DNA of 6,238 nucleotides from an uncultured Planctomycetota bacterium (GTDB lineage Bacteria; Planctomycetota; Planctomycetia; Pirellulales; Thermoguttaceae): NCBI GenBank assembly GCA_902797455.1, contig CADBTE010000350.1:1-6238 (forward strand), written 5' to 3'. Below, piece by piece: positions 1-6,044 of the stretch. The position numbers were made by a program, and so were the translations under genes. Positions within the stretch are counted from its first letter, which is position 1. Each line of letters starts with the position of its first letter. The notes under the pieces are model-generated. The model worked only from the letters and a program-made list of their open reading frames with translations, did not search any database and was not told the origin of the DNA.

Positions 1-528
1 CCGGGCCGGCCACAGCGCCAGACCCGCGAAGGTTCCCGCCAGGACTAATATCCCCGCGACGCTGTACTCGCCGAAGATCGGGGAACTCTGCAGCCAGACC
101 GGCTGCTGATACAGCGCGTGCTGCAGGGCACAGAAAGAAAAACCGTCGACGACATGGAAACGAAACCATTCCCCCCCGATCCACAGCGCCGGAAGGAGAA
201 GAACACACGCGCCGTGGACGCGGTGAACGAGCGTTCGGGCCGCGGCGGTGACCAGAGGAACCCAGGGGGCCAGGGCGAAGGAAATAACGACCCATCCGAA
301 CCAGATTCCCCAGTGGGGGAGCGGAAGCCAGATCAACGCCCCTCCCCAAAAGGCGACCGTCAAAAAATAGATGATCCGGTACGGGTGTTTGGGGCAGTCC
401 TCCGTCTTCATTCGGACCAGGGGAACCCAGAAGAAGGGAACCAGGAAGGCCAGCGGCCAGCACTCCACCGGGGGGAGCGCCAGATAGTAAAGAACCAGGG
501 AAGTCAGCGCGCAGAGAAAATACGCCAT
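1..528 (-). CDS. lnt: Apolipoprotein N-acyltransferase, N-terminal membrane part (partial, runs off left edge)
   Basis: I translated this frame by hand: 176 codons from ATG at 528, open to the window edge. It is very hydrophobic, with several membrane segments (about residues 2-20, 24-38, 52-70, 72-95 and 108-118). The family signs are an early LPPVECWPLAFLVPFFW block (residues 18-34), a Glu-x2-Arg in GGEWFRF (118-124), then a Gly-Phe-Ser-Phe stretch and a Gln-rich segment ending FGEYSV (129-157). This matches the Lnt pattern in which a GFPW...Q...G.YGVSFL region precedes the nitrilase domain. Lnt adds the third acyl chain to lipoproteins in the inner membrane. The catalytic nitrilase domain (Glu-Lys-Cys) lies outside the window, so activity cannot be judged. 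An in-frame ATG at 600 exists, but it overlaps the -10 box of the likely promoter and so would not be transcribed; 528 is preferred. No clear Shine-Dalgarno is seen. The gene is divergent from the acyl operon. Confidence 0.8.
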   Translation of the reverse strand, partial: MAYFLCALTSLVLYYLALPPVECWPLAFLVPFFWVPLVRMKTEDCPKHPYRIIYFLTVAFWGGALIWLPLPHWGIWFGWVVISFALAPWVPLVTAAARTLVHRVHGACVLLLPALWIGGEWFRFHVVDGFSFCALQHALYQQPVWLQSSPIFGEYSVAGILVLAGTFAGLALWPAR

Positions 529-598
529 GGTGAATCTTTTGAAGATGGTCAGTCGAAGGGGAAAGGACCGCCCGCGGCACGGCCGCGGCCCGGCGCTC

Positions 599-627
599 AT
601 TATAACGGATCGTTCTGTTTAGACCAA
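599..627 (-). promoter_or_regulatory. Putative sigma70-type promoter for lnt
   Basis: Read on the minus strand: TTGGTC (627-622), a 17-nt spacer, then a perfect TATAAT (604-599). The -35 box matches only three of six consensus bases, but the -10 box and spacing are ideal. Transcription would begin near 590, giving a leader of about 60 nt before the ATG at 528. This placement is why the upstream in-frame ATG at 600, which shares bases with TATAAT, is not taken as the start of lnt. This is a pattern match only. Confidence 0.55.
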
Positions 628-651
628 CACACGTATCGGCCGCGTTATCTT

Positions 652-661
652 GTACGCGTAC
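652..661. promoter_or_regulatory. 10-bp perfect palindrome between divergent promoters (candidate operator)
   Basis: GTACGCGTAC is a perfect self-complementary decamer. It ends one base before the -35 box of the rightward promoter and lies 24 bp from the -35 box of the leftward one. A regulator bound here could affect either promoter. I do not recognise it as a known fatty-acid regulator site (it is not FapR-, FadR- or FabR-like). A decamer of this type could also arise by chance in GC-rich DNA. Confidence 0.25.
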
Positions 662-662
662 C

Positions 663-691
663 TTGACCAAACGCGGGCGGGGCCGTACAAT
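663..691 (+). promoter_or_regulatory. Putative sigma70-type promoter for the acp-fabF-ligase operon
   Basis: TTGACC (663-668), a spacer of exactly 17 nt, and TACAAT (686-691). Each hexamer matches five of six consensus positions. The start of transcription is expected around 697-699, about 130 nt upstream of the acyl carrier protein ATG. This is the best rightward promoter in the window, and it sits back-to-back with the lnt promoter. Confidence 0.65.
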
Positions 692-828
692 TTACGCTCG
701 GAGGTTGTTTTTCCGGTAAGGTTAGGGAGTTCCCCTTGGTCGCCGCGCGATGGATTAAACCCGTGCGTTGAGAAAATCGCGTGTCCCAAGCGGTTAAGGA
801 AAACGCCGTAAAGGAGTAAAAGAAAACT
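692..828 (+). other. Non-coding 5' leader of the acyl operon
   Basis: This stretch lies between the putative promoter and the acp start. Together with the promoter region it forms the 300-nt gene-free interval 529-828. I find no tRNA, recognisable riboswitch or convincing small ORF. There is a short imperfect inverted repeat around 718-737, centred on GGGAGTTCCC, whose loop is too small for a strong hairpin. The leader is longer than translation alone would need, but I see no structure that explains it. Confidence 0.45.
811..816 (+). promoter_or_regulatory. Shine-Dalgarno for acp
   Basis: AAGGAG lies 12 nt before the ATG at 829, in an A-rich stretch. The spacing is slightly long. This is the clearest ribosome binding site of the operon, consistent with the strong translation expected for an abundant carrier protein, and it supports the 829 start. 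Confidence 0.7.
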
Positions 829-1131
829 ATGGCCACCGTTTACTCTCTGCTCACCGAAGGACTGGCGGAACGTCTGTGCTGCTCCCCTTCGGAGTTCACC
901 CCCCAGACGACTTTCGCGTCGCTTGGGCTCGACTCGCTCGACTTGGGCGAGCTTCTCATTATTCTCGAGAATCGGCTGGGGTTCGAGATCGAGTCCGACC
1001 GCAAGATCGGAACCATTCAGGACCTGGTTGACATTATCGAGAATATCCGCAAAAAACGGGGTATTCGGATCCCCGATGTCGACGACAACAAGAACGCTGA
1101 TGACAAGAACGCTGGCGGTTCGGCCGGTTGA
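829..1131 (+). CDS. acpP: Acyl carrier protein with low-complexity C-terminal tail
   Basis: A 100-residue protein. It is a small soluble carrier that holds acyl chains as thioesters on 4'-phosphopantetheine for fatty-acid synthase enzymes. The attachment motif Gly-Leu-Asp-Ser-Leu-Asp is at residues 33-38, with the modified serine at Ser36. The helix II surface that docks partner enzymes follows (GELLIILENRLGFEIE, 40-55), and the fold ends near residue 75. Typical AcpP is 77-80 residues; this one carries about 20 extra residues rich in Asp, Asn, Lys and Gly, built on a 15-bp DNA repeat. Two adjacent cysteines (17-18) in the first helix region are unusual. It is first in the operon, followed 44 nt later by fabF, the usual housekeeping acpP-fabF order. 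It could instead be a dedicated carrier for the downstream ligase. The ACP identity is firm; the housekeeping role is inferred. Confidence 0.92.
   Translation: MATVYSLLTEGLAERLCCSPSEFTPQTTFASLGLDSLDLGELLIILENRLGFEIESDRKIGTIQDLVDIIENIRKKRGIRIPDVDDNKNADDKNAGGSAG
1088..1117 (+). repeat. 15-bp tandem repeat in the acp tail
   Basis: Two adjacent 15-bp units share an identical 12-nt core, ACAAGAACGCTG, at 1088-1099 and 1103-1114, with three differing bases closing each unit. In protein they give Lys-Asn-Ala-Asp-Asp and Lys-Asn-Ala-Gly-Gly. The pattern looks like a replication-slippage duplication that stayed in frame and lengthened the carrier protein tail. Confidence 0.75.
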
Positions 1132-1175
1132 AATACTTTCGGACGGCTCAGCCGCTTAAAACAATGGACATTCCT

Positions 1176-2408
1176 ATGAAGAGAGTAGTTGTGACCGGGC
1201 TGGGAGTGATCAGTCCGGTAGGGAATACGGTTGAGGACTTCTGGCGCAACGTCGTCGAGGGGAATTGCGGCATCGGCCCGATCACCCGATTCGACTCTGC
1301 CGATTTTAAGGTTCACCTCGCGGCCGAAGTCAAAGACTTCGATCCGTTCCAATATATGGAGCGCAACGAAGTCGCTCGGACCGATCCCTATATCCGCTAC
1401 GCGATGGCGTCGACCCAGCAGGCGGTCGAGCAGAGCGGTTTTCTGTCGACGGTCTCCCCAGAGCGTTTCGGTGTCATCTTCGGCTCGGCGATCGGGGGGG
1501 TCACCACCTGTTTCCGCGAGCACGCCAAGCTTTTGGCCAACGGCCCGCGCCGGGTCTCCCCCTTCTTCGTCCCGATGTTCATCGCCAATATGGCTTCCGG
1601 GCTCCTGGCGATTCGGTATAACTGCCACGGGCTGGTGATGCCGACGGTCACCGCCTGCGCGACCGGCGCGTCGGCGATCGGCGAGGCGTACGAGAAGATT
1701 CGTTTCGGCCTGGCCGACGTGATGATCGCCGGCGGCAGCGAGGCGGCGATCACCGACTGCGCCATCGCCGGGTTCTCGAACATGAAGGCGCTCTCCCTGT
1801 CGGACGACCCCCTGGCGGCCTCCCTTCCGTTCGATCTGCGCCGCAGCGGCTTCGTGATGGGGGAGGGATCGGCGACGCTGATTCTTGAGGAGTACGAGCA
1901 CGCGGTCAGCCGCGGCGCTCCTCTTCTGGGAGAGATCTGCGGATACTGCGCCACCTGCGACGCCTACCATTTGGCTACTCCCCGGCCCGACGGAAAACAG
2001 GGGGGGCGCGCGATGGCCGAATCGATTCGCCAGGCGAACTGGCAGCCGGGCGAAAACGTCTACCTCAACGCCCACGGCACCGGTACCCCGCTGGGGGATA
2101 TCGCCGAAAGTCAGGCCGTTCACGAGGTCTTCGGCGAGCATGCCGCGCGGGTTCCCGTCAGCTCGACCAAGTCGGTGACCGGCCATATGATCGGCGCCGC
2201 CGGCGCCGCCGAGGCGATCGTCTGCCTCCTGGCGATGCGCGACGGGGTCGTTCCCCCGACCATCGGGCTGACCGAGCCCGACCCGAAGTGTGATCTGGAC
2301 TATGTCCCGCTCAAGGCGCGCGCTTTCCGGCCGACCCTGACGCTGTCGAACTCGTTCGGGTTCGGCGGCCACAACGTGTCGCTGGCGATGCGCCCGGTCC
2401 GCGGCTAA
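1176..2408 (+). CDS. fabF: Beta-ketoacyl-ACP synthase II (KAS II)
   Basis: A 410-residue cytoplasmic condensing enzyme. It transfers an acyl chain from ACP to its active-site cysteine and condenses it with malonyl-ACP, lengthening the chain by two carbons. The start gives the canonical MKRVVVTGLGVISPVG opening, and the length matches family members of about 413 residues. The thiolase-fold catalytic set is complete: Cys161 in VTACATGAS, His300 in NAHGTGTPLGD, Lys332 and His337 in TKSVTGH, plus the Gly-rich SNSFGFGGHN loop (391-400), with His where Thr is more usual. ATG at 1164 (four extra residues) and TTG at 1128, whose TTGA overlaps the acp stop, are in-frame alternatives; neither shows a good Shine-Dalgarno and both add residues absent from the family. 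Its neighbours are acp upstream and an acyl-CoA synthetase 48 nt downstream. FabB is possible by homology, but length and motifs favour FabF. Confidence 0.93.
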   Translation: MKRVVVTGLGVISPVGNTVEDFWRNVVEGNCGIGPITRFDSADFKVHLAAEVKDFDPFQYMERNEVARTDPYIRYAMASTQQAVEQSGFLSTVSPERFGVIFGSAIGGVTTCFREHAKLLANGPRRVSPFFVPMFIANMASGLLAIRYNCHGLVMPTVTACATGASAIGEAYEKIRFGLADVMIAGGSEAAITDCAIAGFSNMKALSLSDDPLAASLPFDLRRSGFVMGEGSATLILEEYEHAVSRGAPLLGEICGYCATCDAYHLATPRPDGKQGGRAMAESIRQANWQPGENVYLNAHGTGTPLGDIAESQAVHEVFGEHAARVPVSSTKSVTGHMIGAAGAAEAIVCLLAMRDGVVPPTIGLTEPDPKCDLDYVPLKARAFRPTLTLSNSFGFGGHNVSLAMRPVRG

Positions 2409-2433
2409 AATATTTTTCCCGCCGCGGCTAAAA
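2399..2433 (+). repeat. 12-nt direct repeat around the fabF stop codon
   Basis: CCGCGGCTAAAA occurs at 2399-2410, where it contains the last codons and TAA stop of fabF, and again at 2422-2433 in the intergenic gap. The copies are offset by 23 nt and separated by an AT-rich TATTTTTCCC stretch. It may be a small local duplication. The region has no stable stem, so I do not read it as a terminator. Confidence 0.5.
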
Positions 2434-2456
2434 CCCACAGTTAAAAGAATAAGCGA

Positions 2457-4070
2457 ATGTTCTATCAACAGTTTTGCCGCGAACAGTTCGACGCCGAAGG
2501 GCGTTTGATTGACTTTTCTCTGGAATATCCCGAAAACTTCAACTTTGGGTACGACGCGGTCGACGCGATTGCCCGGCAGGAACCCGACCGAACCGCACTG
2601 GTCTGGGAAGACGCCGAGGGGAATACCCTAACCTATACGTTCGGCGATATCAGCCGCCTGAGCAATCAGGCGGCGAACGTCTTTTTGAGCCAGGGGATCC
2701 GCAAGGGGGATCGGGTGATGCTCATCCTCAAGCGTGTCCCGGAGTACTGGTACACCGTCGTCGCCCTGCACAAGATCGGCGCGGTGGCGGTCCCCGCCTC
2801 GTTCATGCTGACGATCGAGGATCTGGTCTATCGGATGCGGAAGATCAATATCTCGGCGATGGTGATCGTCTCGGACGACGCGCTGGGGGAATTGGTCTGT
2901 CACGTTCGGGAGGAGGCGCCGCTTCTGAAGACCGTCTGGACCACGGAGGGGAACCGTTTCGGTTTTCGCTGTTTGGCGGACGATATCGCCGCCGCGCCGG
3001 CGACTCTTGAGCGTATCGATACCCGCGCCGAGGAGCCGATGATCGCTTACTTCACCTCGGGGACGACCGGCTACCCGAAGGCGGTGGCCCACAGTCACCT
3101 CTACCCCCTGACGCATATCGTCACGGCCAAGTATTGGCAGCGGTGTCTCGACGGCGGTCTGCATTTGACGATCGCCGATTCCGGCTGGGGAAAGACCTCG
3201 TGGGGGAAGATCTACGGCCAGTGGCTGGTCGGTTCGGCGGTGATGGTCTTCGATTTCGATTCGTTCGATTCGCGCCAGATGGTCACGGTGATCAACCGCC
3301 ACGGCGTGACCACCTTCTGCGCTCCCCCGACGATCTACCGCTACTTGGTTATGCGCGGCAATGTCTCTTTGCCGACGCTTAAGCATGTGACCTCCGCCGG
3401 CGAATACCTCGCCCCCGAGGTCTCGCGCAAATTCGAGGAGCTCACCGGTCTGACCATCGCCGAGGGGTACGGTCAGACGGAACTGTCGCTGACCATCGGC
3501 AATTTGGCCGGCGATCCCCCCCGCCGCGGCTCGCTCGGGAAGGCGGCGCCGCTTTATGATATCTCCCTGATTCGCGACGACGGCACGGAAGCTTCGATCG
3601 GGGAACCGGGACAGATCGTGGTCCGCGCCAAGCGGGGCTGTCAGGGGCTGATGCTCGGGTACCTCAGCGGCGATGCGATCAGCGACGAGCCGATCCGTGA
3701 CGGCACGCTTCTCACCGGCGATACCGCCCGCCTGGACGAGGACGGGTATTTCTGGTTCAACGGCCGGCTCGACGACGTGATCAAAACCGGCGGTTTCCGC
3801 GTCGGTCCCGACGAGATCGAGCATATCCTGCTGGAGCACCCGAAGGTGGCCGAGTGCTCGGTGATCGGGGTCCCCGATCCGCTGCGGGGCCAGGCGATCA
3901 AAGCGCGTGTCGTTCTGGTTCCCCACACCGAGGCGACCGAGGAACTCAAGAAAGAGATTCTCCTGGCCGCCAACGATCAGCTGGCGGTCTACAAGAGAAT
4001 CCGTTTCCTCGATTTCGTCGAGGATCTCCCGAAGACGCAAAGCGGCAAGATCCGCCGCTCGGGGCATTAA
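2457..4070 (+). CDS. Acyl-CoA synthetase, ANL superfamily, medium-chain (ACSM-like) type
   Basis: A 537-residue cytoplasmic enzyme expected to activate a carboxylic acid with ATP to an acyl-adenylate and then form a thioester, normally with CoA. Motifs in order: P-loop YFTSGTTGYPK (198-208), ADSGWGKTSWGK (240-251), a core YGQTE (338-342), the TGD aspartate (422), the hinge GRLDDVIKTGGFRVGPDEIE (437-456), and catalytic Lys531 in PKTQSGK. The SGWGKTSWGK and FCAPPTIYR features resemble medium-chain/ACSM and acetyl-CoA-synthetase-like ligases rather than long-chain FadD. The protein ends six residues after Lys531, slightly earlier than usual for the family. No strong Shine-Dalgarno precedes the ATG. 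Placement behind acp and fabF suggests that the product feeds fatty-acid synthesis, or that ACP itself is the acceptor. The substrate (medium-chain, branched or aromatic acid) cannot be read from sequence. Confidence 0.85.
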   Translation: MFYQQFCREQFDAEGRLIDFSLEYPENFNFGYDAVDAIARQEPDRTALVWEDAEGNTLTYTFGDISRLSNQAANVFLSQGIRKGDRVMLILKRVPEYWYTVVALHKIGAVAVPASFMLTIEDLVYRMRKINISAMVIVSDDALGELVCHVREEAPLLKTVWTTEGNRFGFRCLADDIAAAPATLERIDTRAEEPMIAYFTSGTTGYPKAVAHSHLYPLTHIVTAKYWQRCLDGGLHLTIADSGWGKTSWGKIYGQWLVGSAVMVFDFDSFDSRQMVTVINRHGVTTFCAPPTIYRYLVMRGNVSLPTLKHVTSAGEYLAPEVSRKFEELTGLTIAEGYGQTELSLTIGNLAGDPPRRGSLGKAAPLYDISLIRDDGTEASIGEPGQIVVRAKRGCQGLMLGYLSGDAISDEPIRDGTLLTGDTARLDEDGYFWFNGRLDDVIKTGGFRVGPDEIEHILLEHPKVAECSVIGVPDPLRGQAIKARVVLVPHTEATEELKKEILLAANDQLAVYKRIRFLDFVEDLPKTQSGKIRRSGH

Positions 4071-4129
4071 ACACTCCCCGCTATATTTTTGTCATCCGCC
4101 GTGGCTTGTCCGGCGCCGAAAACCTTTCA

Positions 4130-4136
4130 AGAAAGG
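4130..4136 (+). promoter_or_regulatory. Shine-Dalgarno setting the start of the GH78-like gene
   Basis: AGAAAGG lies 8 nt before the ATG at 4145. The reading frame stays open far upstream, inside the ligase gene, but only this ATG has a ribosome binding site and is followed at once by a signal peptide. It therefore decides the start. No convincing promoter was found in the 74-nt gap, so read-through from the ligase gene is likely. Confidence 0.6.
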
Positions 4137-4144
4137 CCTCTACC

Positions 4145-5977
4145 ATGATCCAACACGCTCCGTTCGCTCGGCAGGCGCTTTGTCGTTTTTACCGCGCCGC
4201 CGCGCTGGCCTGCGCCCTGACGGCGGGGACATTCCTCGCGGCGCAGTCGGTCGATCCCGATCTTTCCCTCGGCGCGCTGCCGGCGGTCGTTCCCGAATCG
4301 ATCACCTCGCGCGCCGTCCCCGATCAGCGGGTCCGCCAGTACGTCACGGCCCAGCGCGTCGTCTGGAAGAGCGGGGCGGTTGACGGGGAAGAAATGCTCC
4401 TGGAAGCCCCTCTGGGGCAGACCTCGACGGCGGAGATGACCAAGGGCTTCCACATGAAGAAGCTCCCCGGGGAGGAGTGCGCGATTCTGCTCGATCTGGG
4501 GACCGAGATCCACGGAGGGATCCGCCTGGAGGCGCGTACCTTAGTCCCCGCCGATGAGTCCCTCGGCAAGATCGTCCGGGTTCGGGTCCGTTTCGGCGAA
4601 TCGGCCGACGAGGCGATGGCATCGGTCGGTGAAAAGGGGGCCGTCAACGAACATTCCATCCGCGATATGGTCGTTTCCGTTCCGTGGCTCGGCCAGATCG
4701 AGTTCGGGGAATCGGCCTTTAGGTTCGTCCGCCTCGACCTGGTGGACGACGGCGCCGAGATCTGGTTCGACTCGGTCCGCGCGGTCTTCGTCTATCGTCC
4801 TCTCGAGCAGCCGGGGAGTTTCCGCTGCTCCGACCAGCGGCTCAACGACATTTGGCGAACCTGCGCCTACACGCAGTTTTTGACGATGCAGGGGTATATC
4901 TTCGAGGGAGCGAAGCGGGACCGCCTGGTCTGGTACGGCGATTTCCATCCGCAGTCCTCCACGACGCTGGCGGTCTTCGGCGCGCCGAAGGTGCTGCGCG
5001 ATACCCTGGGGGATTACGCCCGCGCGGTGTGGCCTCTCCCCAAGTGGATGAATACGATGCCGAACTACTCGCTGTGGTGGACCATCTCGGTGAGCGACCT
5101 GTTCCGCTACAGCGGCGATAAGCGCTGGCTCGCCGAGCAGGCCGACTACCTGCGCGGCCTGTTCAAGCAGCTTAAGGGGTCGATCGCCGAGGACGGCCAC
5201 GCCTCGTTCAAGGCACCCTTCCTCGACTGGCCGACCAATGATAAGCCGGCCGCCCTGGACGCCGGCACGCACGCGCTGTTCGCCGTGGCGCTGGACCGCT
5301 TCGCCGAGATCGCCGATCAGCTCGGCGACGCCGCCTGGAAGAAAGAGGCGCAGGACCTCGCCGCGAAGGTCCGTTCGTACCATCCCAATAACGTCGGCAA
5401 CAAGCAGGCCGCCTCGCTGCTGCTGATCGCCGGGATCGACGCCGCCGACTCTCCCAACATCGATGTTGTCGCTCGTAATGGCGGCGAGGGGTTCTCGACC
5501 TTCTACGGGTTCTATATGCTCGAGGCGCTGGCGCTGGGGGGGCAAAAGCAGCTGGCGCTCGACGTGATTCGTCAGTACTGGGGAGCGATGCTCGACGTCG
5601 GGGCGACCACCTTCTGGGAAGACTTTGACCTGAAATGGCTTGAAAACGCCGGCCGCGTCGATGAGCTGACCGCGCCGGGGCAGGAGTCGCTCCACGGCGA
5701 CCGCGGCGCCTACTGCTACATCGGCCTGCGGCACTCGCTGTGCCACGGCTGGTCGAGCGGCCCGGCGGCCTGGACGACGGCGCACATTTTGGGCGTCACC
5801 CCCGCCGAGCCGGGATACAAGAGCTTCCGCTTCGAGCCGTTCTTAGGCGACCTGGACTGGGCCGAGGGAGATGTCCCGACGCCGTACGGCCCGATTCATG
5901 TCCGGCTGGAGAAGGCCGCCGACGGGTCGATTAAAAGCAGCGTTGAAGCCCCCGACGGGGTCGTTCAGGCGAAATAG
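4145..5977 (+). CDS. Secreted GH78-like protein (alpha-L-rhamnosidase family)
   Basis: A 610-residue exported protein. The N-terminus has Arg9, Arg14 and Arg17, then a hydrophobic core (about 18-33) ending FLAAQS, a Sec-type signal peptide with probable cleavage near 33-35. Residues about 65-218 look like a beta-sandwich domain (DLGTEIHGGIRLEA, VRVRFGES). Residues about 225-550 form the (alpha/alpha)6 domain, followed by a short C-terminal beta domain from about 551. Family signs are EGAKRDRLVWYGDFHP (254-269), FLDWP (359-363), the TTFWEDF motif with the expected general base Glu492, and the SLCHGWSSGP...LGVTPAEPG ending (531-557). At the position where characterised GH78 enzymes carry the acid Glu after Arg, this protein has Asp259. 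Enzymes of this family remove terminal alpha-L-rhamnose from glycans or glycosides. It is last in the operon, before a terminator. Substrate and even activity are uncertain. Confidence 0.8.
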   Translation: MIQHAPFARQALCRFYRAAALACALTAGTFLAAQSVDPDLSLGALPAVVPESITSRAVPDQRVRQYVTAQRVVWKSGAVDGEEMLLEAPLGQTSTAEMTKGFHMKKLPGEECAILLDLGTEIHGGIRLEARTLVPADESLGKIVRVRVRFGESADEAMASVGEKGAVNEHSIRDMVVSVPWLGQIEFGESAFRFVRLDLVDDGAEIWFDSVRAVFVYRPLEQPGSFRCSDQRLNDIWRTCAYTQFLTMQGYIFEGAKRDRLVWYGDFHPQSSTTLAVFGAPKVLRDTLGDYARAVWPLPKWMNTMPNYSLWWTISVSDLFRYSGDKRWLAEQADYLRGLFKQLKGSIAEDGHASFKAPFLDWPTNDKPAALDAGTHALFAVALDRFAEIADQLGDAAWKKEAQDLAAKVRSYHPNNVGNKQAASLLLIAGIDAADSPNIDVVARNGGEGFSTFYGFYMLEALALGGQKQLALDVIRQYWGAMLDVGATTFWEDFDLKWLENAGRVDELTAPGQESLHGDRGAYCYIGLRHSLCHGWSSGPAAWTTAHILGVTPAEPGYKSFRFEPFLGDLDWAEGDVPTPYGPIHVRLEKAADGSIKSSVEAPDGVVQAK

Positions 5978-6014
5978 CGTTTTCGCCCCTTTTGATTCCA
6001 CCACGCGATGAGTC

Positions 6015-6044
6015 CCTCGGCGCTATGGCGCCGAGGTTTTTTTT
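6015..6044 (+). terminator. Strong Rho-independent terminator
   Basis: A perfect 9-bp stem CCTCGGCGC / GCGCCGAGG with the 4-nt loop TATG is followed directly by eight T residues (6037-6044). It lies 37 nt after the stop codon of the GH78-like gene and closes the plus-strand transcription unit. It is the only clear intrinsic terminator in the window, which supports reading the four plus-strand genes as one unit. Confidence 0.9.

Noticed and set aside
118..666. Plus-strand open frame of about 180 codons
   Set aside because: It is antisense to the Lnt frame. The translation is charged, repetitive and unlike any fold, while the opposite strand gives a clear multi-membrane protein with Lnt motifs.
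645..836. Minus-strand 63-codon frame in the divergent promoter region
   Set aside because: It overlaps the promoter and the acp start, has no Shine-Dalgarno and no recognisable features.
1017..2468. Minus-strand 483-codon frame opposite acp/fabF
   Set aside because: It is antisense to well-supported acp and fabF. Long antisense frames are expected in GC-rich genes, and its composition is Arg/Gly/Asp-rich with no domain.
2628..4067. Minus-strand 479-codon frame opposite the ligase
   Set aside because: It is a shadow of the acyl-CoA synthetase, whose motifs are all on the plus strand.
4082..4087. TATATT as a -10 box for the GH78-like gene
   Set aside because: No acceptable -35 hexamer lies 16-18 nt upstream.
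3854..4144. Upstream extension of the GH78-like frame into the ligase gene
   Set aside because: It overlaps the ligase C-terminal domain in another frame. The ATG at 4145 has a Shine-Dalgarno and begins a signal peptide.
4541..5785. Minus-strand 414-codon frame opposite the GH78-like gene
   Set aside because: Antisense shadow; no recognisable motif, and the plus strand carries the signal peptide and GH78 motifs.
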